From NCBI RefSeq assembly GCF_008831285.2, contig NC_045138.2, positions 7,221,205 through 7,285,204 on the forward strand: 64,000 nucleotides of DNA, written 5' to 3'. Source of the DNA: Nymphaea colorata. Its lineage: Eukaryota; Streptophyta; Magnoliopsida; Nymphaeales; Nymphaeaceae. Below the pieces are notes generated by a model. That model did no database searches. It saw only the letters and a program-made list of their open reading frames with translations, and had not been told where the DNA came from. The number at the start of each line of letters is the position of its first letter. The first letter of the stretch is position 1. A program made the position numbers and the translations under genes. Positions 45,571 to 57,651 of the stretch are shown piece by piece.

Positions 45571-47433
45571 CACGGGCGGAGGAAGGGGGGCCCACCTAGG
45601 CCATGGCCCTACCCAACGCATAAAAAAAATATATTTAAAAAATCAAAATTTTTTAGTTTGGCCCGACTCGCCGGCCCCGCCCTCTCTCTCGCTCGCTCCC
45701 TCCCTCTCTGCCCTATCCTATTTCACCCCTCTCTCTCACTCTCTCCCCTGCCTCTCTGGCCCACAGCTAATAGCTCAGTTCGCCCTCTCTCTCACTTGCT
45801 CCCTAGTCTGTCCCTCACTGTCCTGGCCCACAAGATCACAACCACAACACGACCCTCTCTCTCTCGCCCTCTCTCTCACTGGCTCCCTCCCTCCCTACCT
45901 TGGCCCACAACATTCACTTTATTTGCATCACTTCTTGAATCTGCACTTGAAGGTAGTCCTCTAATAATCAGAAAATTATATCCTGGCATCCTGCCCTCTG
46001 AGGGTAACATCATACTGTTGAACCACTTATTTGATGTCGTGCACTTGGTGGAATATTTGGTTTGATAAGCTCTTCTTTTAACCATTTGTTTCCACCTTGC
46101 TCTGCTTAGCTAATGCTTTTTTCAAATCATTTGACATCAGTGCTCGCATGATGCTTATAAGAAGGCCTGAAAAATGATTCTACGTGGTAATTTCAAGTAA
46201 TTTTTGTATTCTATCTGGTCTGAATCATGATGCATTAGCTGATTTATATCTGAACTGTTTGCAGCCCCATCCATAAGAATTTTAGTGGCTAACAGGTTTT
46301 TAAACACTTCAATATGATTTTATGATTATTGATTTAAATATGCATTCCAAGTAAAGTTTCTTTTTAGGCTTGATATGTTCATCTGTTGCATTGTTGGCGG
46401 TGCTTGATAATATATATGTTATTCTTCTTAAAATCCAACTATGTGCATGAGTTTGCCATTGGGTTCCATTGTATGTTTCTTAATCTTTCCTATTGAATGT
46501 TTCTTTCCACATTGATTTTCGACCTTCCCGTTATAGCTGTCATAATATGCCTAGGCTACCTTAATAATATCCTTCTTTGTAATTGGTAATATTCATGTCA
46601 TGGAATCATTGGTACACATACTACAAAGTTGCCTTAGCAATTAGCTTATACCTTCCTGCCATTTATGGACTTATTTTGTGTCTAACAGGACCATCTAGTA
46701 ACATACATCCTGTCTTTTGATGTTTTAGTTCTTTGTTTCTTTGGTTCCACAGGCTATGACTAGGAAATATTATATATGCCAAGTTGGAGAAAGACATACC
46801 TTGGTCTTTTGTTTTTTTGGCTGCACATTTTGCAGCACTAATTCCCTTTCCCGATCTGATTATACAATTTGACAATACATGCAGGAATATGTCTGAAACA
46901 ATAAGGTGCGACATAGACACAGTTGTTTTTGTTGCATGGAAGATTCAATGCATGAAATATGTAATATGATTCTTTTTGTGGTTTTTCTTCTACATTTTTG
47001 GTGCTTGTCTGATATTTGTTCTTCCAGTTCCTACTGAGCACTTGTGAATCACCCTCCCAGCACATCCTGAAAAAAGATTTAGGATCATGAAACACAACCT
47101 TAGTTTTATACATGTTGATAACAATTTGAGAAATAGATTTTTATCAAGTGTACTTTGAAATCTTCAGGTGATGGGCAATTAGATGACATTGAAGTTCTTG
47201 GATGATACTTTGCAAAGCAGGTTAATTTTGGGAACTTGAACATCCTAATTAATCCCAACTTTTATGGCTAGGTTATGAGGAGTTGGTTAGTCAGAAAGAT
47301 ATATTATTTTTGTCTTTGTTGCCTCTTGCTTGTTGCAGTATTCTTGAAAATGATGCTGTATATCTCTAAAACGTTTAAATATTATTATCTATTTTGAATT
47401 TCAGGTTTTTCGTGTTAGCATATTGAGAAGAAG

Positions 47434-50217
47434 ATGAAAAATATTCATGATTATTTAAAAAAAAAAACAAGTTATTATCAAGATTGAGAAAACCAAGAGG
47501 AAAAAAACCAATGGGAAGAAAACCAAAATGCTGGTTGTTTTAGTCCGAAAGCTCTTGATGTTGTTCTTTTTGACTCAAATTCTCTGCCTTTTAAGTATTC
47601 AAAAATTGAAACTGCAGAAAGCATCGTGCATGATCTATGGTTGCGACGTCCTATATGAGAGATATCAGTAAATGAGAGAGATAAAGTTAGGCGAGCATAT
47701 ATTAATTATGGACCATATCACCACAAGCTTTATAGATATCTAGTGTTACGTCTTTCAAATCATCATCGTAAATTTCAAACTTCATGGTTTAAAAAATTTC
47801 AATGATTAGGATATTTTTCCAAGACAGATAGTACATATTGTTTGTCATGTTATCTTTTCAGTACTCCATATTCAAATGATAGTCCATTTATTACTGAAGG
47901 ATTTAGAGTTTGGAAGAGGGTGGGTGGTAGTGAGAAAACATGTACATTTCGTACTCATGAATGGACAAGTCAAAATTCACCCCATAATATAAACGTGCGA
48001 GCATTTAATGACTTAAGTTGTCAAAGCAAACACATAAATAAAATGATTAAAAAACAAAGTTCAGAGCTTCTTCACAACAACCGCTTGAAATTGAATGCAT
48101 CAGTAGACACAGTTCGTTGGTTAGCATTTCAAACTTGTACTTTTAGAGCCCATGATGAAAGTTAAGTTCAATGAATCAAGGTAACTTTATTGAGTTCATT
48201 AAAAGTTTAGCTAATTATAATGACAGAATTGCACAAGTTGTCTTGGATAATGCCCCAAAGAATGCTAAATATATATCACCAACAATTCAGAAAGAAATTT
48301 TACATGTTTTTGTAAGTAAAGTGAGTGCTAAAATTATAGAAGAAATGATGCTAAATATTGTATTATTATTGATGAAGCTCGAGATGAGTCCAAGAGAGAG
48401 CAAATGACTATTGTTCTTAGTTTTGTTAATAAGCAAGGTCAAGTTCAAGAGCGATTTTTAGATGTTGTGCATGTAAGGGATACTACAACAATTACTTTGA
48501 AGAATGTCATTTCTACTTTGTTGTCTTAACATAATCTTAGAATTCAAAATATACGGGGTCAAGATATGATAGTGCTAGTAATATGCGAGGTGAATGTAAT
48601 AGATTGCAAGTATTAATTTTGAATGAATGTCCCTATGCATATTATGTTCATTGTTTTGCTCATAGATTATAACTTGCACTTGTTGCAACTTCAAAAGAAG
48701 TTGTCCATGTTCATAAATTTTTTGAACAGTTAACATATGTAATTAATGTCGTTAGTGCAAGCAGAGTAAAAGTAATGATGAATTGCATGAAACTGAAGTA
48801 AATAAATTTGCATTTAGAATTGCTATAGATGAACTTGAAACGAGAAGATGATTTAATCAAATTGGATCAGTATAGTGGCCTGGTGATACTAGATGGGGAT
48901 CTCATTTTTTGTCTGTGTGTAATTTAATAAAAATGTTCAATGCAACATGTGTAATATTGGAAAATGTAACAGACAATGGATCAACATATCAAATAAGGGG
49001 TGAAGGTCTTTCAGCTTATGACATGATCATGTCATTTGACTTTGTATTTATTTTTCACTTGGTACAACAAATTTAGTGCAAGCAGAGTAAAAGTAATGAT
49101 GAATTGCATGAAACTGAAGTAAATGAATTTGCATTTAGAATTGCTATAGATGAACTTGAAACGGAAAGATGATTTAATCAAATTGGATCAGTACAACGGC
49201 CTGGTGATACTAGATGGGGATCTCATTTTTTGTCTGTGTGCAGTTTAATAAAAATGTTCAATGCAACATGTGTAGTACTGAAAAATTTAACAGACAATGG
49301 ATCAACATATCAAATAAGGGATGAAGGTCTTTCAGCTTATGACATGATCATGTCATTTGACTTTGTATTTATTTTGCACTTGGTACAACAAATTTTGGGG
49401 CAGAGTGATACTCTTTGTCAGTCATTGCAAAGGCAAAGATAAAACATTTTAAATGCAATGACTATGGTTTATAATTCAAAAAAGTTCCTACAAGAACTTA
49501 GGGAGAATGCTTAGGATCCATTTATAGATACTGTCAGAGCACTTTGTATGACACATGATAGCCCTATTCTAGATATGGATGCTCAATATTTTGTCAGAGG
49601 ATCATGTTCTCGTCATGAATGTAATTTTATTATAGTGAGACATCATTATCATGTCGATATTTTTATTGCTGCCATTGATTCTTAGCTGGTAGAGTTGAAA
49701 AGTAGATTTAATGAAAATAATATGAAAATACTATGTTTGATGTCGACATTCGACCCTGAAGATCAATATGAGACATTTAATGTAAAAGATGCATACACTC
49801 TTGCAGAGAAGTTCTATCCTGAAGATTTTCTAGACTCAGATCTTATGAGTTTAAATTATCAGTTGAGACATTATAAGAATGATATTTGTCATCATCCAAG
49901 TTTTCAAAATTTGGGTACACTATCAGATGTATGTCAAGCAATGGTACATAGTAGAAAAAGTGAAGGATATCCTTATATATATATAGGTTGCTTAGGTTGC
50001 TTAGTCTCATTCTAACCCTTCCTGTCTCTACAACAATCACATAAAGGACATTCTCTGCTATGAAGCTTATTAAATCAAGGTTGCGTAACAAAATGAATGA
50101 TGAATTCTTTGCAGATTGTTTACTTTTGTATATTGAGAAAGAAATTGCTCAATTTGATTCCAATGATATTATTGATGCCTTCTACAAGATGAAAAGTCGT
50201 AAAACACAATTGCAATA
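47434..50217 (+). pseudogene. hAT transposase, TTF/MYM zinc finger-DUF4371-hATC (degenerate)
   Basis: Starts MKNIHDYLKKKTSYYQD after a 3' splice-like site. The TTF-type region follows (FQTSWFKKF, TYCLSCYLFS, WKRVGG, NSPHNINVRAFNDL). DUF4371 wording comes next (RLKLNASVDTVRWLAF, FRAHDES, QGNFIEFIKSLANYND, VLDNAPKNAKYISP, then REQMTIVLSFVNKQGQV and YYVHCFAH). The C-terminal dimerisation region is at about 50000-50217 (FSAMKLIKSRLRNKMNDEFF). Many stops and frame shifts. A 321-bp segment is tandemly duplicated (48753-49394). Plant proteins of this type are annotated as zinc finger MYM-type protein 1-like. Not functional. Confidence 0.85.
48753..49394 (+). repeat. 321-bp tandem duplication inside the hAT relic
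   Basis: Copies 48753-49073 and 49074-49394, both starting TAGTGCAAGCAGAGTAAAAG and ending GTACAACAAATT, differ at roughly a dozen positions. 321 is a multiple of three, so the duplication keeps frame. Confidence 0.93.
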
Positions 50218-50763
50218 AGTAAAGTATTTTGTTGCATCATTTTTATGTTAATATTTATTTGAGTCATTATTTAGTTTCAATAATAAATGATGTAGTTTTT
50301 GTTTATATTTTATTATGTAGGTGACTGAATGATGATATGTTACTATTTTCAATAAAAACAGAGGTAAAAACTGATTGTGTTACGTAGAAAGAATACAAAA
50401 CTGCTTGTTTTAGGTAAGTGACATGTTTTGGTTTTGGAGTATAGATGTATTTGTTTGCTATATTTTGAGTTGTGATATTTGTATGTCCACCTTATGCTCA
50501 CTACTCACATTTATGTCACTATAATAGAAATAGAGCACCTTATCTGTTGAGGACAGATCTTGCTTTGTGCTAATGATACAAGCAATTATTAAATGTGTCG
50601 TAGGACAGGTCACGCTTTACGTTCATGACATGGGTAATTATATACGATATATGTTCACTTCTACTATAATGTAGTTTGAAAATATTATCTAAAGTGTGTG
50701 AGTATATATATATCTATATAATATAATATAATATATGATAGTTCGTTGGATCGTTTGGCCCAC

Positions 50764-53700
50764 TGTTCGCACCCCACTCCTTTTTCAAGAAGGTCGAAAT
50801 GCGAGTCAGCAAAATTCTTTTAAAATTGGGGTTTTGAGAAAATTTTCAAGAGAAAGGGATCCGCTCGTCGGTACGAGGTCCAACCGTTCCTGCCGCCTTT
50901 AACAGGGGTAATTAGACCAAGGACTAAGGATCATTTGGATCATATACGAGTTATTGATGTAAGTCCTATATACTTATGCATTGAGGTTTTGGATTCAAGA
51001 ACCGAAATTCATTTTTTTGAATAAATGAATTTGAATATTGGGGGTTTTCAAGTTGGTTTAAAAACCTTTGTTTTGGTGTTATTTGAAACACATAATTCTT
51101 GAGGATTTTTGAAGATTTGGAATTGAGTTCTTTGTTGTGAACTCTAGATGATGATAAAAATTGATTTTGAACTCTTCTTTTGTCAAATCATGTGATTTGT
51201 AGAATTCATTCTTTTGAAAGAACATAGGTTCCAAATTGTTAGAAAACATGTTTTTCAAATGCACTTTGGCCAAAAGATTATGAATGTGTTTTCTTTTGAA
51301 GTTAAGTGAAGTTTACAAATTCTCATTGCAATATGACTTGGTCACTTTTTGCAACTTAAATTTGAATCACTTAATTTCTTGAGAATGTGCATGTGGTGCC
51401 ATTGATTTTGAGTGAAAGTGAATGCATGAAACGAGAATGGAAACTATATGGAACATTCATTCTTCTCTCTCTCATAATCCATCAAGATTCATTCATATGA
51501 AACATACATTCTTCACTCCCTCATAATCTCTCAAAGTCCGTATTGCACGTCATACAATCTATACATGAAGATTGATTAAAATGTAGGACTTTCTCTATAT
51601 GTGCTCATTATATGATTAAGCACATGAATTAGAGATGTAGTCCATAAGCTTGAGGCTTGACATAAAATTATCAAAATGATGAAAATATATAAATGATGTC
51701 AAGTTCAATCTTTGAAATTGATGGGAGACATGGATGACGTCCACTTTTGTCTCAAAATAGCTAAAAATCAGACCTTGTGTTGATTTAAATAGCTGAAAAT
51801 TGTGGACATTGATTCCAATAAGGACTTGTTTCTTAGATAGAAACAATGAGTTTTTCAAATCTATTCAAATTTCAGATTTCGTAGTAATGAAATCATCAAC
51901 TCCTTTGGATGATTCTAGGATGGTTGGTATTTCAAATATGTAAATTTTGATATTCTTGAACCAATTCCTATGAAACATGGTCTGATTTCAACAACATACA
52001 TACATCTTACGTATGGGTTTGCTGAAATTAAGTAAAAATGAAATGAAAATAATTTATAATCTTGCACTAGAAAAATCAATAAAAATGGCCCATTTCCTTA
52101 AAGACCGGTTTGGAAACATGTTCCAACCTGATTTTAAGGGAGGAATGTAATTTTTGACAAGAAATTGGATACATATATGTACATATATAACAATGTATAC
52201 ATATACGTACCTTACTTTTCAAAATGAAAGTTTATCAAGGGACCGCATGACTCATGAATCATGATGATTCATGGCTGGGTTCTTTTATGTAGGAAGATTG
52301 AGAACTTGTTTCAAATCTTCCCTACTACCCTTGATTAATTAAATTGAAAGACATGAATCAAAATGACTGTGAATAAGAAAGAAAATAAAACAATACTCAA
52401 GCTTATTCGTCCATCATTTCGCCATGCAAGGGTGGATCACATTCATAAAAACGTATCCATCCCTTATAGGCATTTTCATCATACGTGATGTAGCAAAATC
52501 ACTCTCTCACCGTGGGATTCTCTTATGGTAGGGAGTTCAAAATGGTATTAAGTTGGTTCCTTTGAAAGGGACGTGGCCTTGGGGCCCATTTCAAAATTTG
52601 ATACTTGGGTTCATATTTAAGAAAAAAAACCGACATATGCATGCATTATGCATTAACATGTACATTGAAGCGTAGGTTTCCCTTAGCTGGACATCATTCC
52701 CAGCCGTAAGCAAATGAAAATAAACCCTCCCACGAATTGCTGGAATTAAAATAAATCAACAATAAGCTAAAGTAGAAGAGAAGTGAGTTAAGATCACCTA
52801 CCTTGCGGTCGGTCTTGATGTTTGTCCTTCGTCTTCACTTGTTTTCTAACCCAAGCAATCCTAAGCAAGAATCCAACCGTGGATTCAAGCTTAGCAAAGC
52901 TAGAATAAAAAATAGCTTGCTTGCTGGAATTTGGAGTGGTAAAGAGGGCTTCTCACCACGAAAATCCTAAGTAAGGGTTCACTTAAGCACCCTAACTTAG
53001 CAAAATCAATGGGGAGAATAGAAGAAAGTGAAGAAGAGAATGGGAGAAAAAGGGGAAGGGGGCCTGGACGAACCTCTTCTATCTTCCTTGGCTTCTCCCT
53101 CCTAGCTCCTTGGCTGCAGCAATTTGATAGAATGCTCCAAAATTTCGTCATCCCCCTTGGTGGCCAAGGGGAGGTTTATATAGAGGAGGAGGTGGGTTCA
53201 ACCACCTTCTTAACTCACCTTGGGAACTTACTTAAGACCTTGGGGACTTGTAAAATGAGTTAAATAGACTTTAAAGGCTCTAATTGACCATTTCTCAGCC
53301 CATTTCCACGAGCTAGGTGGGCTGGGCTAGGTTTGGTCAACTTGGGTTCAGACCTAGGTGACCATTTTGACCAAAATTTTGGACGAAAATGCCCTTGCAC
53401 AGGGTTTTGCCCTTATTTTGTACTATTTATTTATTTTTTGTTTGAAATCGAGCTTATAAGGTTAAAACCTAGTTACTAAGCTCCAAATGCCATTGAATTA
53501 TGATAATTAAATTTAAATTTTAATAAAATTTAAAAATTTTATCAAATTTGGTTCGAAAAGGGTATTTTCGTCCAAAACTTGATTGAAAATGGATTTCAAC
53601 TGAATCAAACTTTCACTTGAGAAATTCAATTTAAATTTGGTATTTGATTCAAGCATTTGACAAATTCAAATGTTTATTTGCCTTTCATAAACCATTTTAG

Positions 53701-54562
53701 GCTTTTTAAACTTAAGTTGACCGCAGAAGGGCAAAATTGTCCAAATTGATCAATTTCGACCAATTGACCAAAGTCAAAGCTCATTTGCAAGTAGTTTGAC
53801 TTTATTTGAGGTAATTTGATAAATTTGGGTCAAGAAAGCTCTTAATTGAGCTAAATTGTACTTTGACTGAGTTTAGTCAAAGTGGGTTTGGTTCGATCAA
53901 AGTCTATTTTCGTCCATTAATTGGATCATGAGACAGACTTACGTTTTGACTTTGTTGAGCCCATGGTGACCGAACCTAGCTAGAATTGGCACCACATTTG
54001 AGTGCACCCGGGTCAAACCTACTTGGATTAAGTAGGTTAGGTGAGTTTGACCAGTCTAGTAATTGCTTCCTTGAAAATGATTTTTTTCTTTAAGGAGGAC
54101 CTGGTTAAAGAAGAGAGAGAGACATAAATGTCTCTCTTTTCCTAGGTTTCTCCTTTATTTCTTCTTGAAAATGACTTTTCTTCAATTAATTTGAGAGAAA
54201 ATATTTATTTATTATTTTTTTGACATGGAGGGGGCATGGCCCCTGGGGGGGCTCTTGACCACACGGGCTAGGTGGGGCCCACACGTGGGTCCCACGTAGC
54301 ATTTTAGACTGAATTAGATCCAATTCTTGGATCTAAGTCAAAATTTGCATTTTGCAATTGGATTTGGATTTCAAATGACATTTGCAATTGAATTTGGATT
54401 CGTAATCCTGCATTGGGATTCGTGTATCGGGTTAAATTCACGATTTGAATCTAATTGTTCTTTAGATTCGAAATTGGCTTTGAAATTGCAAATTTTCACA
54501 ATTCTTTTGTGAAATTTTCACATTGCTTCAATTTTGATGTGGAAAAATTTGGGGTGTTAACA
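50764..54562 (-). repeat. Ty3/gypsy 3' LTR
   Basis: 3799 bp, starting TGTTCGCACCCCACTCC on + and ending GGGGTGTTAACA. The LTR is bounded by the polypurine tract at 54563. Includes a minus-strand TATA box at 53175-53182. No real gene inside; its ORFs are short and unrelated to known proteins. Confidence 0.9.
53175..53182 (-). promoter_or_regulatory. LTR TATA box
   Basis: TATATAAA on the minus strand in CTCTATATAAACCTCCCC, followed downstream by a purine/pyrimidine-rich leader. The likely core promoter of the retroelement (3' LTR copy). Confidence 0.6.
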
Positions 54563-54579
54563 GATGCCCCTCTTTGTTG
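54563..54579 (-). other. Ty3/gypsy polypurine tract
   Basis: CAACAAAGAGGGGCATC on - ends directly at the LTR start TGTTAACACC. Confidence 0.75.
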
Positions 54580-55624
54580 TTAAGCAAATTGAATAATTTG
54601 CTTAATAGCAAAGATTCATGCACCAAATTTTTGCAAATCGTTTGGAAAATCCATTTTTCAAATGATGTTGAACCATCCTCGCTCGAGGGGAAATGCTAGG
54701 CATAGACCTGAAATAAGAAGATTTTTCTCCATCTCATTGGAGACTTTGTAGAGGAATTAATGTTGGTTGAAAAATTTTGTAATTGTGAAAGTTTTTGCAT
54801 TTGATGCTTTGAGAAATTTGCCCTCGATGCCTTCTAAACCATTGGCAAGTGCTTTTTATCTTCTTTTACTTAGTTTTTCACATACTCGCTTTTGCTTTTG
54901 AATTTTGATTTTCTTTTTGAGCCACCCTTCACTCTTGGAAGAAATTCCTCACCACCCCAAAAGCTACTACGGAGTTCCACCGCTTTGGCGGTTTTGTGTA
55001 GTTTGCTTTGTGTAATATCAAGTCTATCGGGCTTTCTTCTGAACCCTTGTAACAAGCTTTGGGCCGGTAACTCCTAGACCAGTTGGCCTCAGGGTACCAA
55101 ATGTAAAACACTCCCCGGGCTTACTTGCTCGAATTCAGAAGGCTTTAGGAGACTTAATATAAGCAAAATGTTCATGGATTGCTTTTTAGCTTCACGGCGT
55201 AAGCATAGGTCATATGCCCACCCGCGCCTGTTGAGCTTTGAACCAGAGGAACAATTACACTCACCCCGAGCTCATTGCTCAACTCATTTCGCTTGATAGC
55301 TTTTTCTAGCATCTTGCCAAGGTCTTTTAGGTGACAAGACTTTTTCTTATGGCATCTCATGCTAGACCTTTACAAATGCCGATTGTCGGGACCAACATTA
55401 ATTACTATACATAAGTCCCTCAATGTCTGTGAAATTTCTTGCCTATTTCAAGACGATGCCCTTGCAATTGCCCTCAAGACATGGGTTGAGTTTGAAAATT
55501 TTGATGCATTTTTGAAACTTTTCCCTAAGGGATACCATGCCCCATAGTTGGTTTGAAAATTGTTACAAACCTACTTATCAAAGCACAACTATTTTGATTT
55601 TTTTTTTTTTTTTGAATTGCAAAT
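54580..55624. other. Non-coding 3' region of the Ty3/gypsy element
   Basis: About 1 kb between the integrase stop and the polypurine tract. No conserved ORF; a T-run lies at 55594-55613. Confidence 0.6.
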
Positions 55625-57649
55625 TCAAGTATAGAATTTTTTGAGATGCAAAGCATTAATTGGATCGGGGATTTCAACCCCATCGGCATCAATCAGTCGA
55701 TAAGAATTGTGAGGTAGAACCTCTTTGACAACATATGGTCCTTCCCAGTTCGGCGCCCATTTTCCTTTGGGTCTACTCCTGAGTGGAACTATGGATCTTA
55801 AAACAAGATCATTTACCTGAAATTTTCTTTCAATGACTGATTTGGCATAATGTCGGGCGACTCTCTTACGATAGACTTCGGCATGCTCTGCCGCTTGTAG
55901 TCTTTTCTCGTCTAAGAAGTCTAATTGAGCAAGTCTCTTTTTTTGATATTTGCTAATTGGGAGTTCAATGAGAGCAGCAAATTTCATTGCTGGTTTTTGG
56001 ACATGTAATGGAAGGACAATTTCCGTTCCATATACTAATTCTGCTGGTGTAGCATTGGTGGGTGTCTGAATTGTGGTTCGATATGCCCAAAGTGCATTGT
56101 GCATTTTCTCGTGCCAATCTCGGCCTATTTCAACTGTCCTCTCTAAGACACGAATCAAAATCTTGTTGGTTGCTTCTGCCTGACCATTACCTTGAGGGTA
56201 ATATGGGGCAGAAAAGTGATGTTGTATTTTGTGTTTGTGACAAAGATTGCGCATTTTCTCATTTTTGAAATGAGTACCGTTATCAGAAACGATATCATGC
56301 GGGATGCCAAATCTACACAAAAGATTTTTATGAATGAAGGACACTACGTGTTGTCCTTCGACTGTTTTTAAAGTGATCGCTTCCACCCATTTGGTGAAGT
56401 AATCTGTAGCTGCAAGAAAATACCTGTGTCCATTTGAGGCAGGTGGATTGATTGGACCGACTACGTCGAAGGCCCACATGGAGAATGGCCATGGTGAGCT
56501 GACCGAATGAAGGTACGCTGCTGGAGCATGAATTGATGGTGCATGCAACTGACATTTGATGCATTTCTTGACAAATTGGTGACAGTCTCTTTGCATTGTG
56601 GGCCAATAGTACCCTGCTCTGACTATCTGCTTGACGAGGGTCTGATACCCTACATGTCCCCCACAAATTCCTTCATGGGCTTCTTGAATGACTTTTAGTG
56701 CCTCATTTGCATCGAGACATCTAGCATATTCTGTGCTGAATCCTCTTCTGTATAGGATGTCGGCTAGAATGAAATATCTTGAAGACATGTGTCTCAAAAC
56801 TCTTTGCTCTTTTCGAGACATTTCTGGTGGAAGTGTTCCAGTTTGGAGAAAATCCTTGATGTTCTGATACCATGGTGTTTCTCTACTTTCTGCTTGCAAC
56901 ACCTGTTCTGGTATGACAAAAGATGGTTGTTCGAGTCTTCCAACTTCAAAAGATCTGATAGATTCTCCAGGTTTGAAGGCAATGGTAGAGCCTAAACTGG
57001 CTAAACCGTCTGCTATTGGGTTAAATTCTCTTTTGACATGTAAGAGTTGACATTCCTCGAACTGTCTTAAGAGGGAAGCTGCTAACTCTTGATATGGGAT
57101 CAATTTTTGATCTTTGACTTGCCAATCTCCATTGACCTGACTGACAGCTAAGAGAGAATCTCCAAAAATGCGAACTCTCTGCACTTTAAATTTGAGCAAC
57201 ATTTTGAGTCCTTGGATTAGGGCCTCGTACTCTGCTATATTATGCGTGCAGGAAAAATTCAATTTGAGAGAGTAAGGAATCATTTCCCTTTCTGGTGTAA
57301 TGAAAAGTATCCCAATGCCTGCCCCAGCTGTGCTCTTAGATCCATCAAAGTACATCTCCCAAATCGGCTCTGTTTCAGTTGTCAGGATTTGCTCATCTGG
57401 AAAATCATCATTTGTTCTAATTTCTTCATATAGAGGAAAATCTACCAATTGGTCTGCAATGGCTTGCCCCTTGATTGATTTTTGTGACACATATTCCAAA
57501 TCATATTGCATCAGCAAAATCTGCCACTTTGCTATCCTTCCATTCAGAAATGGCTGTTCGAGGATATATTTGAGTGGATTAAGTTTGGATAAAATTTTAA
57601 CTTCACAAGCCAATAGATAATGCCTTAATTTTTGACACATCCACACCAA
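55625..57649 (-). CDS. Second RNase H and integrase of the Ty3/gypsy element
   Basis: A 674-codon open frame. The first 60 residues are the end of the first RNase H and connection. Residues about 90-225 form an archaeal-type RNase H with its acidic residues (MYFDGSKS, IAEYEALI, IFGDSLLAVSQ, PIADGLA). The integrase follows: the zinc-binding HHCC region (HEGICGGHVG ... CIKCQ), then the catalytic core with Asp (MWAFDVVGPI), Asp (IVSDNGTHF) and Glu (GNGQAEATNKI). The C-terminal region (NDLVLRSIVPLRSRPKGKW, PNWEGPYVVKEV) ends at HLKKFYT. All catalytic residues are present, so this part could be active, but upstream frames are broken. The true protein would be cut from a longer polyprotein; the first Met is not a biological start. 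Confidence 0.9.
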   Translation of the reverse strand: MVWMCQKLRHYLLACEVKILSKLNPLKYILEQPFLNGRIAKWQILLMQYDLEYVSQKSIKGQAIADQLVDFPLYEEIRTNDDFPDEQILTTETEPIWEMYFDGSKSTAGAGIGILFITPEREMIPYSLKLNFSCTHNIAEYEALIQGLKMLLKFKVQRVRIFGDSLLAVSQVNGDWQVKDQKLIPYQELAASLLRQFEECQLLHVKREFNPIADGLASLGSTIAFKPGESIRSFEVGRLEQPSFVIPEQVLQAESRETPWYQNIKDFLQTGTLPPEMSRKEQRVLRHMSSRYFILADILYRRGFSTEYARCLDANEALKVIQEAHEGICGGHVGYQTLVKQIVRAGYYWPTMQRDCHQFVKKCIKCQLHAPSIHAPAAYLHSVSSPWPFSMWAFDVVGPINPPASNGHRYFLAATDYFTKWVEAITLKTVEGQHVVSFIHKNLLCRFGIPHDIVSDNGTHFKNEKMRNLCHKHKIQHHFSAPYYPQGNGQAEATNKILIRVLERTVEIGRDWHEKMHNALWAYRTTIQTPTNATPAELVYGTEIVLPLHVQKPAMKFAALIELPISKYQKKRLAQLDFLDEKRLQAAEHAEVYRKRVARHYAKSVIERKFQVNDLVLRSIVPLRSRPKGKWAPNWEGPYVVKEVLPHNSYRLIDADGVEIPDPINALHLKKFYT

Positions 57650-57651
57650 GG

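Larger units (their letters stand above)
45571..50763 (+). mobile_element. hAT element relic, MYM-type/DUF4371 family
   Basis: CACGGGCGGAGGAAGG (45571) resembles the CAGGGGCGGAG terminus of hAT elements with MYM-type transposases and interrupts the Copia protease. A pyrimidine-rich stretch (45660-45910) and a possible 5' intron ending TTTCAG near 47404 precede the transposase relic. No right terminus is seen before the Ty3/gypsy LTR at 50764. The relic therefore either ends undetected in 50220-50763 or was itself split by that element. Confidence 0.6.

Noticed and set aside
46663-47113. ORFs on both strands in the hAT relic's 5' region
   Set aside because: They fall in what looks like the 5' intron of the transposase; no known domain.
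52900-53263. ORFs in the Ty3/gypsy LTR considered as an LTR-encoded gene
   Set aside because: They overlap the LTR TATA box region on both strands and lack any known domain.
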